From positions 54,363 to 118,362 of the forward strand of contig JARLGZ010000277.1 in the NCBI GenBank assembly GCA_031292515.1: a stretch of 64,000 nt of DNA. Direction: 5' to 3'. This document shows, one piece after another, positions 9,674-20,020 of the stretch. The notes beneath the pieces were generated by a model. The model did not search any database. It was not told the origin of the DNA and was given only the letters and a program-made list of their open reading frames with translations. The position numbers were made by a program, and so were the translations under genes. The DNA comes from Puia sp. Lineage in GTDB: Bacteria > Bacteroidota > Bacteroidia > Chitinophagales > Chitinophagaceae. Numbering within the stretch: the first letter of the stretch is position 1; each line of letters begins with the position of its first letter.

Positions 9674-9970
9674 ATGAAAAAAGCTAAAATAATGTTGGCC
9701 GGAATCGCGGTCTTGGCAGTGGCCGGTGGAGCGTTGGCATTTAAAGCCAAAATGCAATCTTCACCAGCTTATTGTTACATCTCTTCGAACACGGCGGGAA
9801 CTTGCACTACATTCATACCCGCCCATGTCTCCTCTTTCAAGGACAATGGAGCCACGCCGGTTTATTTCTACACGACCACTAACAACACGGTTCACTGCAC
9901 CATCAACACAGAATGTGAATTTCCTGCAACGACTGTCGTGGGAGATTATAAAACGCGGGTATCCAAGTAA
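9674..9970 (+). CDS. Small exported Cys-containing protein, copy 2
   Basis: A 98-residue tandem duplicate of the gene at 9203. The signal peptide is almost unchanged, and AYCYISSNTAGTC and SSFKDNGATPVY are conserved. The last 30 residues have diverged (HCTINTEC and a basic KTRVSK tail). ATG 9674 matches the start of its twin; ATG 9668, two codons upstream, is the alternative. The conserved front with a variable tail is what one expects of secreted peptides under diversifying selection or of precursor peptides, but a simple recent duplication explains it too. Confidence 0.75.
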   Translation: MKKAKIMLAGIAVLAVAGGALAFKAKMQSSPAYCYISSNTAGTCTTFIPAHVSSFKDNGATPVYFYTTTNNTVHCTINTECEFPATTVVGDYKTRVSK

Positions 9971-10115
9971 ATATTATGGATGAAACCAGGAGAGCTAATG
10001 AGAAAGAACCTTGGGTGGTTCACGTCATATATCTCACGGGCTATCGAAAGGACATGTGTTCTTTTATCGGTCCGGACTTATAGACTTCCACCTGCCTATA
10101 AAGGCTTTTATATTT

Positions 10116-12878
10116 TTATGGTTGTGCGCCGCTTTCGTCAAGCTCATAACCTGTCTCTATCCCCTTTAAGTAAGCGGGAATCCCTTTTGTCATCCATCTG
10201 GGTGGTAAGGCTCCCTTTAAATAAAAGTCAAAGAACTGATTCATGCGAATCGCATAATCTATTGCATCCTCATTATTTACTGCGTGATTGCCTTTGTCGT
10301 ATTGAAGCATCCAAACTTTTTTATGGAGCCTACGAAGGGCCATGTACATTTCAGCACCTTGTCCCCAGTCGCAGATCTGATCTCCGAGGTTAGCCATGAT
10401 GAGTAAGGGGGTTGTCACCTGATTCGCTCTAAACACAGGTGAAGCTCGTATATACAGGTCAGGCCTTTGCCAAAGTGTGGTACCTATCTTTTCGTGACCA
10501 TCTTCGGAGTGATCCATTTTTTGGCTAACTATCTTTCCCTTTACACGCGTAAAACCCAGATAAGCTGTTATCTCATTGCTAATCGTCGCCGATGCCGAGC
10601 AGGCCGCTGCAAATAGATGGGAATGAGTTACCAGGTACAGGGTTTCCCCTCCGCCAAAGCTATGGCCCTGGATGCCCATACGTCTGGCGTCAACATAAGG
10701 CCGGCCCGAAAGATAACGTGCCGCCGAAACAACAGAGTTGACAACGCAATCGCCATTGACTTTTCCGGATATACTCGCGATTGAATAGTGAATATCAGGC
10801 GTGAACACCAGGTATCCGCGGCTGACATACCAGGGTATGTTAACTGTCGCGCCATCAAAATCAGGCACCTGACAGACATACATATTTTGCGACAATTCCT
10901 CATAGTAATAAAAAATAACCGGATATTTTTTGCGCGGATCGAAATTCTCCGGTTTGTACAAAACTCCTTCTGAATATGTTCCGTCTAATTGCTTCCATCG
11001 GACTAACTCGGTGGTCATCCAATTGAAGGCTTGTTGAGGATGGTTATCGGTCAAGGGAGCATAATGAATAAAATCTGACGTTAGAAAATAATTCGGAGAT
11101 TCTGTTGCCGTCTCCCGTTTTACGATCCAGATACTGGTGTCCAATGCCTTTAAAGGGGGCATGTCATCCCCGTATCCCCCATATTGTTCCGCAACGGCGG
11201 GACTACCACGATACATTGTCCAGGGACCCACACTCAAACTCCTCGGATCAGCTATTCTATCCAAGTCAATCCGGGAAAATCCATTGTATTTTGTCAATGT
11301 ATTGAAAGTAGACAGTACCAAAACTGAGTGATTTTCTATCTTCATCATTACTTGCGGCTGATTAATAAGCCGGTAATTGATGCCGCTCCTACGCCCGTAT
11401 CCATTGGTAATATTTATAGGAGTTTTAACGCCGTCAACATCAAGTTCCCAGATATCGTACCCATCATAGACAAGGACTGATTTATCATCTGCAAAAACGC
11501 CGGCAATTCCCAATACGGCACGTTGGCGCCAATCCCATACCCAGGACCGTTGATCTTCCAGCCAGTTTCCGGGAATCGACCAGGAAATATTTTGTTTTCT
11601 GCCTGTTTTTAAATCAAGACTGTAATAATGATGAACCCCGTAATCATAGAAAACAACTAAATCTCTTTTTTTCAAAAAAACCGGATTCGCAATATCCCCG
11701 AGAGCCATGCGGCTCCCATCCGTTAATGATACAAGGGAAGATACCTTTTGTTTATAAGACGGCCACCAATAATCGGTGATCGACATTTTGTCCGTGACTA
11801 CTACATAATCTCCAAAATTAGCCCCCTTTCCCTCATCATTGTAAATTAACCGAACGATATGATTGGTTTTGAGATTGAACGAACCCAAATAAGAGGCCGG
11901 ATTCATATCGTTCGACTGGTTGTATTGCAATACACTATCCTGATAGCTCCAGATATCGACCTGTACAGCCCTTTCATCCACTTCCGGCTTTTTTTGTGCG
12001 CTATCCAAACCAAAAAGGATAAAATTTTCGTTACTACTCAAGGCAGGCTTCGACCTGCCGATAAAAAAGCCGTGTGGGATGCCTGGTATTCCATTCTTTA
12101 TACAGACAATGGCGGAACTTGTTGTGCTATTGTAATACCAAATTGTATTCATTCCTTCCGCAATAGCGACCTTTTGAGAGGTATCTGAAGGTGAGTGTAA
12201 CGAAAATACCAAGCTATTTCCTGATTCGCCAAAAGAATATCCATTTAGGGAAATGTTGTTTTCCGACGGGCCTATCTTCCAAATTGTCTTTAATATGCCT
12301 TGGGATAAGTCGGCCCATTCCAGCGCATCACATGAATTCTTATCTGCCCCAGTCCTCAACAGCATAACCTGCTCATTGGGACTGAACGAAAAATCCTGCA
12401 CACCGGTGAAGTGCTTCTCCTCTCCTGTTGAAAGTTTGTCTATAACCAGGTCCCCGCTACCGTTACTCAAAACATAAGCAAGCCATTTTCCCGATTTGGA
12501 TATCTTAAATGACAGAATATGAGACAAGGAACGCACCTTCTCTGTTCCCAGTGTCATTAGATACAGTGTATCATTCGATCTGAAAACGAATAGCTTGCTG
12601 TCCGAGGAAAAATAGCCATCAGAAATCCCGTGGAGTTGCCTTCTCCAGGAGTTATCGGTAGCCTGAATGATCAACTCACCTGCGATATCCGACAAGGCAT
12701 ACTGACTATACACAAAATATCTTCCGTTATTGCTGATAGCCCGTTCCGATCCCCAATTTGGCCAATTCATAATTGCCGGGCTGTCGATGACTTTTTTTGA
12801 TGGGGCATTATTGGAGCGTTGGGCTAAGACAGTTGAGCGAAAAGCGCCGAAAAACAGGAAGCAAATAAAATATTTCAT
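10116..12878 (-). CDS. Secreted S9-family prolyl oligopeptidase-like peptidase
   Basis: A protein of 920 residues with a signal peptide ending in VLAQ. The N-terminal 550 residues form WD/beta-propeller-like repeats (DPPIV/POP type), and the C-terminal part is an alpha/beta hydrolase. The nucleophile lies in GHSFGGGE near residue 740, the acid in NLGDQICDW near 830 and the histidine in KGNHAVNNED near 862, so the triad looks complete. S9 enzymes cut short peptides, often after proline or alanine. It is the last gene of the minus-strand SusC-SusD-thioredoxin unit and probably trims imported peptides. A partial copy of the GAACCGATG motif is at 12921, 43 bases before its start. Confidence 0.9.
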   Translation of the reverse strand: MKYFICFLFFGAFRSTVLAQRSNNAPSKKVIDSPAIMNWPNWGSERAISNNGRYFVYSQYALSDIAGELIIQATDNSWRRQLHGISDGYFSSDSKLFVFRSNDTLYLMTLGTEKVRSLSHILSFKISKSGKWLAYVLSNGSGDLVIDKLSTGEEKHFTGVQDFSFSPNEQVMLLRTGADKNSCDALEWADLSQGILKTIWKIGPSENNISLNGYSFGESGNSLVFSLHSPSDTSQKVAIAEGMNTIWYYNSTTSSAIVCIKNGIPGIPHGFFIGRSKPALSSNENFILFGLDSAQKKPEVDERAVQVDIWSYQDSVLQYNQSNDMNPASYLGSFNLKTNHIVRLIYNDEGKGANFGDYVVVTDKMSITDYWWPSYKQKVSSLVSLTDGSRMALGDIANPVFLKKRDLVVFYDYGVHHYYSLDLKTGRKQNISWSIPGNWLEDQRSWVWDWRQRAVLGIAGVFADDKSVLVYDGYDIWELDVDGVKTPINITNGYGRRSGINYRLINQPQVMMKIENHSVLVLSTFNTLTKYNGFSRIDLDRIADPRSLSVGPWTMYRGSPAVAEQYGGYGDDMPPLKALDTSIWIVKRETATESPNYFLTSDFIHYAPLTDNHPQQAFNWMTTELVRWKQLDGTYSEGVLYKPENFDPRKKYPVIFYYYEELSQNMYVCQVPDFDGATVNIPWYVSRGYLVFTPDIHYSIASISGKVNGDCVVNSVVSAARYLSGRPYVDARRMGIQGHSFGGGETLYLVTHSHLFAAACSASATISNEITAYLGFTRVKGKIVSQKMDHSEDGHEKIGTTLWQRPDLYIRASPVFRANQVTTPLLIMANLGDQICDWGQGAEMYMALRRLHKKVWMLQYDKGNHAVNNEDAIDYAIRMNQFFDFYLKGALPPRWMTKGIPAYLKGIETGYELDESGAQP

Positions 12879-13141
12879 ACACTATTTTGTAAAGGATTCG
12901 GAGTAAGAGGGCTAGTTAAAGAACCGATGGCCATTTAGTGAACTGAATAGCTATCCGAGGTATTCCTACCTCTAGCCGTTCTCTTTAAATTACTAATTCT
13001 ATTTCAAGATTTAGATGCCGATGTGTAAATTGTATAGATATAAGACATGATATCAAACAGATTTGTCACGCCTATACGACACACCGAGATTATATTAAGT
13101 AACAGCGTAAAAACGCTTTCTCGATTGCCGGAAAGAATGGA

Positions 13142-14770
13142 CTATTCAGTGTCGGTTGAATCTGTTATCCATATGCGTTCGCCGTTTTTCATCTTGGCAA
13201 GGGTTTTCTCGAATATTTTACTATCGTATTCGTCTTTACCACTTTCCGCTATTTTTAGGGCGTTTTGTTCCTGGCGAATGGCATCGTTCCGGTCCCCAAT
13301 TTTATACAGCAGAGAAGCATATGTGTCTATGTAAGCTGTAGTCATATAATTATCCCGCTTCAAAATATCTCCGCTCCAATTCAAAACCGTTCTAATCAGA
13401 TTGGTATCGTTGCTTCTTTTGAATATGCCATCATAGAAAAAATCGTTGAGCCAGGAATCTGACAATTTGACGGCAGTATCCGGATCGGCGTTTACCGTCT
13501 GTATTAGATTCATCGTGTAGTATATATACTCTGGCCAATCCCGGTCATATTTGCTGGCACGATAGCCATAGAAGGCAGATTGTTGATAAAGCAGGTCTCT
13601 TCTGGCATAATCCGTCCCATATTTTCTGCTGATCGTCGTGGCAATGGCATTCCAATCCGGGCTGCTCGTGCCATCCCTCATGTCTTTGCAGTAGTGTTTT
13701 ATTTCCTCTCTTTGTATTATATTGTCCACAACATACTTTGCATAACCTCCGATGTTCATCGCTGAATCAACTCTATGCCGACAATGAAAGAAGAAACTAA
13801 ATCCAGGATCGATTGAACTAACAGTGAATGACTCCATCAATCGTATATTGCCCTTCAAAAACAACTCTGTGGTATCCAAGCTCCTAATGTATCGATCGAC
13901 GAAGGACATCGTTCGGGGTTCTTCTTTGAAAAGCGTCACCAAATTAAGAATGTTTTTTGTTCCGATATCCGCCCTGGGCAAACTACTGAGGTAACCGAGT
14001 AAGACATTCTCTACATCCGGAACTTTCCGGAAGGCGGCAATTATCGGAAAATTGCCCGGCACGAAGAGTTCCCGAGGAGGGCAAGATTCAAAATACTCAA
14101 CAGCCAGTTTCTGGATCGGTGAGCTGCCATTAAATTCAGCCATAAACCTCAGATTGTCGGATTCTTCACGACTTGCTTTTCCGATGCGTGTCAAATAGTC
14201 CGCGGCCATTTCCCCTGCCAGCTCCGGATCGGACAGCCTAAATTCGCGGGCGAGACCTTTCAATTCGGAAGTATCCATTTTCCCAGGTTGAAAATGGGAT
14301 AGTATACGGTAATATTGTCGGTTTGTATCAAAGGCGTCCCTGGCGGAAGCGATAAACTGCTGGGCATCTTTATAGCCTACGGCCTTATGTATCGGCTTGC
14401 CTTCGGCGGTCAGGAATAAAAAACTGGGGAAAGCGTTAATGCTAAAGTTTGCCTGGAGACTGGCAGCGTCCCTATACCATTTTTGGGTCTCCTCATCATC
14501 ACCGTTTGTTTTGTTCATCTGAACTTTAACGGAGATGAAATGCTTGTTTATATATCTGCCGACTTCGGCATTGGGATAAACCTGCTTTTCCATCAGTCTG
14601 CAAGGAACGCACCATGTTGCGTAACAATCAAGGAAGATATCTTTGTTCTCTTTTTTTGCCTTCTCCCGCGCCTGGGACCAGCTCAGCCCATTTTCAAAAT
14701 GAACCCCGGTATCTACCTGCGCATGTACAAATAGCGGTATAAACAGTACCCAATAAAACACGGCTTTCAT
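13142..14770 (-). CDS. Exported thioredoxin-like protein with long C-terminal helical region
   Basis: A 542-residue protein with a signal peptide (LFVHAQ). Residues about 25-150 are a DsbD-gamma/thioredoxin-7-like domain with the active site CYATWCVPCR and a cis-proline loop INAFPSFLFL. The remaining 390 residues are helical, TPR-like in feel (YIDTYASLLYKIGDRNDAIRQEQNALKIAES near the end), and not assigned to a named family. It lies downstream of SusD at 14839 in the same direction, with 68 bases between. In Bacteroidota such proteins often sit in SusCD operons, where they keep periplasmic thiols reduced. The substrate is not evident. Confidence 0.85.
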   Translation of the reverse strand: MKAVFYWVLFIPLFVHAQVDTGVHFENGLSWSQAREKAKKENKDIFLDCYATWCVPCRLMEKQVYPNAEVGRYINKHFISVKVQMNKTNGDDEETQKWYRDAASLQANFSINAFPSFLFLTAEGKPIHKAVGYKDAQQFIASARDAFDTNRQYYRILSHFQPGKMDTSELKGLAREFRLSDPELAGEMAADYLTRIGKASREESDNLRFMAEFNGSSPIQKLAVEYFESCPPRELFVPGNFPIIAAFRKVPDVENVLLGYLSSLPRADIGTKNILNLVTLFKEEPRTMSFVDRYIRSLDTTELFLKGNIRLMESFTVSSIDPGFSFFFHCRHRVDSAMNIGGYAKYVVDNIIQREEIKHYCKDMRDGTSSPDWNAIATTISRKYGTDYARRDLLYQQSAFYGYRASKYDRDWPEYIYYTMNLIQTVNADPDTAVKLSDSWLNDFFYDGIFKRSNDTNLIRTVLNWSGDILKRDNYMTTAYIDTYASLLYKIGDRNDAIRQEQNALKIAESGKDEYDSKIFEKTLAKMKNGERIWITDSTDTE

Positions 14771-14838
14771 ATTAGAATTTTAAAAACCCTGAAAATTTGT
14801 TTTCAAGTGAGAATAGAACACATATAACCACTGATATT

Positions 14839-16290
14839 TCAATATCCGGTATTTTGATTTAGGTTGGGATCCGTCTCCAGGTCTTTGATGGGAAGGGGAT
14901 AGATCTGTTGGAACGGTCTCCAGGGAGCGCCGGCTGCCTTAACCGGCGTAACAGACGCCATTATCGAGTCTACCAAGCTGGTCCTTTTGAGATCCAGCCA
15001 CCGGTGACCTAGTTCGGTAAATAGCTCTACCTGACGTTCGTGAAGAATCGCGTGGAGAATATCTTCCTGCCCTGTATTCCCTATGTAGGGTTGAAGGCCG
15101 GCCCGGTTTCGGATCATATTCAGGTCGGCGATAGCCGAAGCAATGCCGCCGGTGGCACCATTCGCCTCGGCTTCGGCACGGATAAGATATTGCTCACCCA
15201 GTCGAAGCATCATTTCATACTCCGTAACAGGATTGCCAAAGGTCGCGCTCTTGTATTTGAAGGGATAGTAATACGTATTGCCCGCTGCGACCACACTATC
15301 AACCCACTGTAACCTTCGCTGGTCACCTGGTTCGAAGCTACCAAGAAGGCTGGAACTTAAATATACAGGCCAGGAACCGTTGGTCGGTCCGGTAGAGGGG
15401 ATTATAAAAACTTCTGCATCAGGCGTATTCCACCCCGCCTGGACCGGCTGAAGTTGCCAGATGGCTTCATTGCTGTTTTTTAAAAAAACCCCATTCAATG
15501 TGTCCAGGCTATAAAGCGTCGCGTTATTGATCACATTGGTTGCCTGTATTTGCGCGCTGTCATAAGAGGCCGTATATAAGTATGCTCTTGCCAGCAAGGC
15601 AGTAGCGGCCCCTTTGGTAGGCCTCACCCTTTCCGTGGTAGTACTTAACAAGGTTCCATCGAGATAATTAGCGTTTAGAAGACTTTGGGAATTCTTCAAA
15701 TCGGCGATGATTTGTTGCCAAATCTGACTTTGAGGCATTTTATGAAGGGACTCATTGGTCTTGTAATTGCTCGTCAGCGGCATAGGAATATCGCCAAACA
15801 GGTTAACCAAGTGAAAATAGAAAAACGCCCGTAAGAAATAACTCTCTCCGAGTAACTGCTGTTTGATTGAAGGCGTAAGGCTGTTCGCGGCATTAAGGCT
15901 TTCGATGGCGGAGTTCACAAGAAAAAGGAAATTGTAATTTGGGCTCCATAATTCTGTACCTGCAGACGAGGTACCCCCGACAAACAATTTATTGGTGTAA
16001 TAATAGGACAGCGTACTTGAAACCGGTACGCCGTCGTACAGTGTTAATTCATCGGCTGAAAGACCGGCATATTCCGAGAGACCATTTCTACCCACATAAA
16101 GTCCTCCCGTACTCATGGTCGCATACACATTTGTCAGCGCGGCGATGGCAGTTCCATCTGAGTTGTAGACACTCGCGCCTGTAACCGTCGTGATGGGAGG
16201 CGCAACTTCAACCAATTTTTTACAAGAGCCTAGAGCCAAACCTATTGAGAGGAGAACCCAAAACCGCAAATTCTTATTGTTGGAGTACAT
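14839..16290 (-). CDS. SusD/RagB-family outer-membrane nutrient-binding lipoprotein
   Basis: A 483-residue lipoprotein (lipobox LGSC, then KKLVEVAPP). It has the SusD pattern: N-terminal NVYATM and TPR-like helices, a YFLRAFFYFHLVNLFGDIPM block near residues 150-170, then RAEAEANG, LNMIRNRAGL, and the C-terminal RQVELFTELGHRWLDLKR with final YPLP....DPNLNQN. It forms the lid of the SusC transporter encoded 33 bases upstream at 16324. Together they capture an oligomer on the cell surface. The nature of the ligand cannot be read from sequence; the neighbouring S9 peptidase hints at peptides. Confidence 0.93.
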   Translation of the reverse strand: MYSNNKNLRFWVLLSIGLALGSCKKLVEVAPPITTVTGASVYNSDGTAIAALTNVYATMSTGGLYVGRNGLSEYAGLSADELTLYDGVPVSSTLSYYYTNKLFVGGTSSAGTELWSPNYNFLFLVNSAIESLNAANSLTPSIKQQLLGESYFLRAFFYFHLVNLFGDIPMPLTSNYKTNESLHKMPQSQIWQQIIADLKNSQSLLNANYLDGTLLSTTTERVRPTKGAATALLARAYLYTASYDSAQIQATNVINNATLYSLDTLNGVFLKNSNEAIWQLQPVQAGWNTPDAEVFIIPSTGPTNGSWPVYLSSSLLGSFEPGDQRRLQWVDSVVAAGNTYYYPFKYKSATFGNPVTEYEMMLRLGEQYLIRAEAEANGATGGIASAIADLNMIRNRAGLQPYIGNTGQEDILHAILHERQVELFTELGHRWLDLKRTSLVDSIMASVTPVKAAGAPWRPFQQIYPLPIKDLETDPNLNQNTGY

Positions 16291-16323
16291 AAAAATAAGT
16301 TTTAAACGTTCGAACGGTCTAAA

Positions 16324-19300
16324 TCAAAATCCAATCTGCAATCCCGCGGTCAGCATACGCAAAGGTGGAATCGACGAATAACTTTGACTTTCCGGGTCGA
16401 GACCAATATATTTTGTGATCGTCAAAAGATTTTGTCCCTGGACATAGAAGCGCGCGTTTGTCATTCCGCTACGTCTTGTCCAGGAAGCCGGGACCTGCCA
16501 GCTTATCGACAGATTTTTCAAGCGGATATAGGAAGCATCCTTATAGACATAGTCGCTTGCGCCGATATTATAATAGCCGCTAGGGGGACTGGTGGTATAG
16601 GGCGCAACAGCTGCTTTATCACCAGGTTTTGTCCAGTGGTTGAGCACAGCGGTAGACTGATTACTGGATCCAGCATAGAATTGACCTGGGAACATCCCCC
16701 AGGCGTTGTATGTATTGTTAACCAAACCGATTTGTTTTACAAACTGGAAAAGAAAGTCCAGTTGAAATCCTTTATAGCTAAGAGAGTTTTGAACCCCCCC
16801 ATAAAATTTCGGAAGAGTAGTTATCCATCGGTTAAAGTCGGATGGAAAGCTTGGGTCGCTGGTAGCGCTTCCGTGGCTGTCGGTATATTCGTACTGACCC
16901 GTATTAGGATCTACACCATTGCTATGCACAACCCTATTGACCGTCACAGGTTCGCCTATCTTGTAGTAATAGGAATATCCCGAAGAATCCAGGCCGGGGA
17001 ATGCTATCACTTTGTTTGCGGGCAGCGTTAGATTGATTGAGCTAGTCCAGGTAAATTTAGCAGTTTTGAAGATGTAAATTGTCGCACCCAATTCCTTCGT
17101 CGTATTTTGAATGGTAGCAGCCAAATTGGTTGTAATCGTCGAAGCCCCTGTTATACTGGGCAGCGGAGTTCCGAGAAGTTCGTTCGAGGATCTATTCCTG
17201 CTATAAGTAAGATGAATTAAAATCCGATCTTTTAAAAACCCGAGATCGGCGCCTGCCTGCAATTTTCTTGTAGTCTCCCATTGGAGATAAGGGTTGTTTA
17301 AGCCTGCGGCAGTCAGTGTAGAGACATTTTGATACGAAACAGGGAATATTGCCGGGTAGTATAAATTCAGGTAACTATAATCGCCAATCTGATCGCTGCC
17401 AGTCGTTCCATAACTGGCCCTTAACTTTCCAAAACTCAGCATTGGGTTATGTTTTAAGAAAGATTCCTGGCTAAAAATCCAACCTCCACCAATACTCCAA
17501 AAATCATGAAACTCGTTTTCCGGCCCAAAACGGCTGCTACCATCGCGACGTCCAGTCATGCTAAGAATATATTTACCATTTTGAATGTAGTTAGCTCTTC
17601 CGAAAAGAGCATCATATTTATACTGAGTAACAGAGGATCCCCCTGGTAATAAAGTCGCTGCGGAATTTAGATCGGCCATCGCCGCATCTGAGTTATATCC
17701 CTGCCCTTCTTCGTTTTCACTTTTTGAATTGGTCTGCTGAATCGTCGATCCGACCAGCAAATCGAATTTCCCTAATCCTATTATTTTATTGTATGTTACC
17801 TGGGGTTCGGTTATCCAGGTATTGTTGTTTAAGTTTGAGTATTGTGCATCTCTGGTGGTGGTGGCGCGTAGTTCCGGAGCAATTGACAAAAGTGGAGAAT
17901 TGCCTTGAAACCCATTACCCTGCATGATTGTATAACCAAAGCTACTTTTAACCTCCAATCCCGGTAAAATCTTGTAACTCAGTATGGTATTGCTGATCAG
18001 GTAGTTGGTCGAGCTATTGTATTTTGTATAGAGAAGAGCCAGGGGATTAGACCATGTTGAGGATCCGGCGGCATTGGGCGCCCAATTCAGGGTGCCATTC
18101 GGGTTGTATAAACTGGGGGCATCCGGCTCTATCGCGAATGCCTGGAATGTGAGGTCTGTGGCAGGTAATTTATTATCGTCGACCGTATAGCTCCCCGTCA
18201 TCTGAATGCGAAACCGTTGATTGGAGGATGAGCTATTTATACTAAAATGAACAGTCCCTTTTTGATCCGCAAAATCTCCCGGAAAAACGGTCGTTTCCCG
18301 GTGATAGGTAGCTCCGATCAAGTATTGCAAATAAGCCGTACCACCCGATAGAGATGTATTGATGTTCGTATATTGTGCGGTTCCGCCTATGAGTGTTTTT
18401 TCCCAGTTTGTACTGCGGGTGGAATCCCAAAATGTCAGGTCGTAGTCGGTGGGCTGCGGAGTCAGCCCGTCATTTTTTAGGGCCTCGTATCGCATGTCCA
18501 AGTACTGGCGACGACTAAGCATACTAGCCGTTCTTGTAACCTGCCCCATACCTTGTTGAACGTTTATGTCGACTTTCATGGCACCGACCTTCCCCTTTTT
18601 GGTTGTAATAAGAATGGCACCGTTAGCGGCCCTGGAACCATAGATGGCGGTTGCATCGGCATCCTTGAGTACCTCCACGCTTTCTATGTCTGACGGGTTC
18701 AGATAAGACAGGGGGCTACCCACCCCAATAAGAGCACCACCGATCTTACCGCCCGAACTCCCCAAAATATTTCCTCCAATCGGGGAGGGTAATTCCGAGG
18801 TAATTGGGACACCATCGACGATATACAGTGGATCATTCCCGTTCAGAAAGCTGTTTTGCCCCTGAATGCGGACTGTAACCCCGCCGCCGGAAACCCCGGT
18901 GTTTTGGGTAATAAATAGGCCAGGAACACGGCCCTCCAGGGCCAGTAAGGGATTTGAAACAGGCTGCCTTGCTATTTCTTCGCCGCTAACGGAACTGACA
19001 TCGCCCACACTAAAGCGTTGTGTGGTGGTGCCGTATGCCACTACTTGTATTTCGTCCAGCGGACTAGTGGATATTCTCAACATTATGCGCAGATCGGGCT
19101 GACCAGCTACCAACCTGATCTCTTTCGGCTGAAAACCGGTGTAGGTAATATCCAGAATAGCGCCCTGGCCAACATTAGGCAATTCAAAATTTCCCTTACG
19201 ATCCGTCGCCACAATGATTTTCGTTCCACGGACCTGCACGCTGGCGCCCTCCAAGGGGGTTCCCACGCTGTCGACTATGCGGCCATGTATTCCCATTGGA

Positions 19301-19737
19301 GGTTCATTCTGGAAGATCTCTTTTTTCTCATTCGATAATACCGGCTTCACAACAATAATCTTCTCCTTTATACTGTAGGTCAAGGGCTGACCTTTGAAAC
19401 ATTCATCGAGGGCCTGCTCCAGTGTGACCTCCTTTACATTCAGGGTGACCGGCTTCCCTTTTTTTAAGAGTTCGGGACTACCCACAAAATCGTACCCATT
19501 ACTTTGCTTTAGGACGTCGTTAAGCGCCACCTCCAGCGGGGCATCCTTTAGTGTCAGGCTGATCTTTCCCTGGGCATAACCGCCCGCGGAGGCCCCCAGT
19601 GAGGAGCAGATGATCAGAAACAATGTCAGTCTCATAATTAGCAAAAATTTCGGCAACCTTCCCCCCAGAGGAATTTTGCCCAGAGCCCATAAAATTTTCA
19701 TTAGCTTTGCTTGTTGTTTTGGTAAGTTGAAAAGCAT
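16324..19737 (-). CDS. SusC/RagA-family TonB-dependent transporter with STN domain
   Basis: A 1137-residue outer-membrane receptor. After a signal peptide ending GGYAQG comes an STN domain (about 60-115: ISLTLKDAPLEVALNDVL to LTYSIKEKIIVV), which contacts FecR. Next is a carboxypeptidase-regulatory-like sandwich (GRIVDSVGTPLEGASVQVRG, about 150-220), a plug (GRVPGLFITQ, NPLYIVDGVP, DADATAIYGSRAANGAI) and a 22-strand barrel. The STN domain together with the upstream FecR and ECF sigma genes shows a transenvelope signalling receptor that induces its own operon on ligand binding. The start is ATG 19737; ATG 19701 (MKILWALGK) is also plausible. Confidence 0.95.
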   Translation of the reverse strand: MLFNLPKQQAKLMKILWALGKIPLGGRLPKFLLIMRLTLFLIICSSLGASAGGYAQGKISLTLKDAPLEVALNDVLKQSNGYDFVGSPELLKKGKPVTLNVKEVTLEQALDECFKGQPLTYSIKEKIIVVKPVLSNEKKEIFQNEPPMGIHGRIVDSVGTPLEGASVQVRGTKIIVATDRKGNFELPNVGQGAILDITYTGFQPKEIRLVAGQPDLRIMLRISTSPLDEIQVVAYGTTTQRFSVGDVSSVSGEEIARQPVSNPLLALEGRVPGLFITQNTGVSGGGVTVRIQGQNSFLNGNDPLYIVDGVPITSELPSPIGGNILGSSGGKIGGALIGVGSPLSYLNPSDIESVEVLKDADATAIYGSRAANGAILITTKKGKVGAMKVDINVQQGMGQVTRTASMLSRRQYLDMRYEALKNDGLTPQPTDYDLTFWDSTRSTNWEKTLIGGTAQYTNINTSLSGGTAYLQYLIGATYHRETTVFPGDFADQKGTVHFSINSSSSNQRFRIQMTGSYTVDDNKLPATDLTFQAFAIEPDAPSLYNPNGTLNWAPNAAGSSTWSNPLALLYTKYNSSTNYLISNTILSYKILPGLEVKSSFGYTIMQGNGFQGNSPLLSIAPELRATTTRDAQYSNLNNNTWITEPQVTYNKIIGLGKFDLLVGSTIQQTNSKSENEEGQGYNSDAAMADLNSAATLLPGGSSVTQYKYDALFGRANYIQNGKYILSMTGRRDGSSRFGPENEFHDFWSIGGGWIFSQESFLKHNPMLSFGKLRASYGTTGSDQIGDYSYLNLYYPAIFPVSYQNVSTLTAAGLNNPYLQWETTRKLQAGADLGFLKDRILIHLTYSRNRSSNELLGTPLPSITGASTITTNLAATIQNTTKELGATIYIFKTAKFTWTSSINLTLPANKVIAFPGLDSSGYSYYYKIGEPVTVNRVVHSNGVDPNTGQYEYTDSHGSATSDPSFPSDFNRWITTLPKFYGGVQNSLSYKGFQLDFLFQFVKQIGLVNNTYNAWGMFPGQFYAGSSNQSTAVLNHWTKPGDKAAVAPYTTSPPSGYYNIGASDYVYKDASYIRLKNLSISWQVPASWTRRSGMTNARFYVQGQNLLTITKYIGLDPESQSYSSIPPLRMLTAGLQIGF

Positions 19738-19795
19738 CCTCCATTTTGCTATGTAAACGCCACAACAATCCAGCCGTCAGTAGTGAGAATACTGC

Positions 19796-19830
19796 CGGCT
19801 TTTTTGTTGGCGATTGTCGCCAAAAAGCCG
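19796..19830. repeat. Inverted repeat 5-prime of the SusC gene
   Basis: An extended hairpin: outer arms CGGCTTTTT/AAAAAGCCG and inner arms GGCGA/TCGCC around a three-base loop. It lies in the 283-base gap between the small gene ending at 20021 and the SusC start at 19737. It may terminate or attenuate transcription within the unit, but neither strand shows a clean U-tract after the stem. Confidence 0.45.
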
Positions 19831-20020
19831 ATAAGGGTTATGATATGTTTCGAGCTCGTGCGTAACCACAGCTCACGGTCCGATTGCAAGGACCGAATAG
19901 GATGGTTTATAAATGCTATCAGAGAGGAGGGGTCATGTTAACACAAATCCCCGGAACCAGGATGGCGGCAGGTTTCACCGGCCAAAAAAATCTCTGAATA
20001 GACATGAGAAAAATATTCCA

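Noticed and set aside
9980..10393. Plus-strand frame of 137 codons
   Set aside because: Mostly antisense to the S9 peptidase gene, without homologous motifs.
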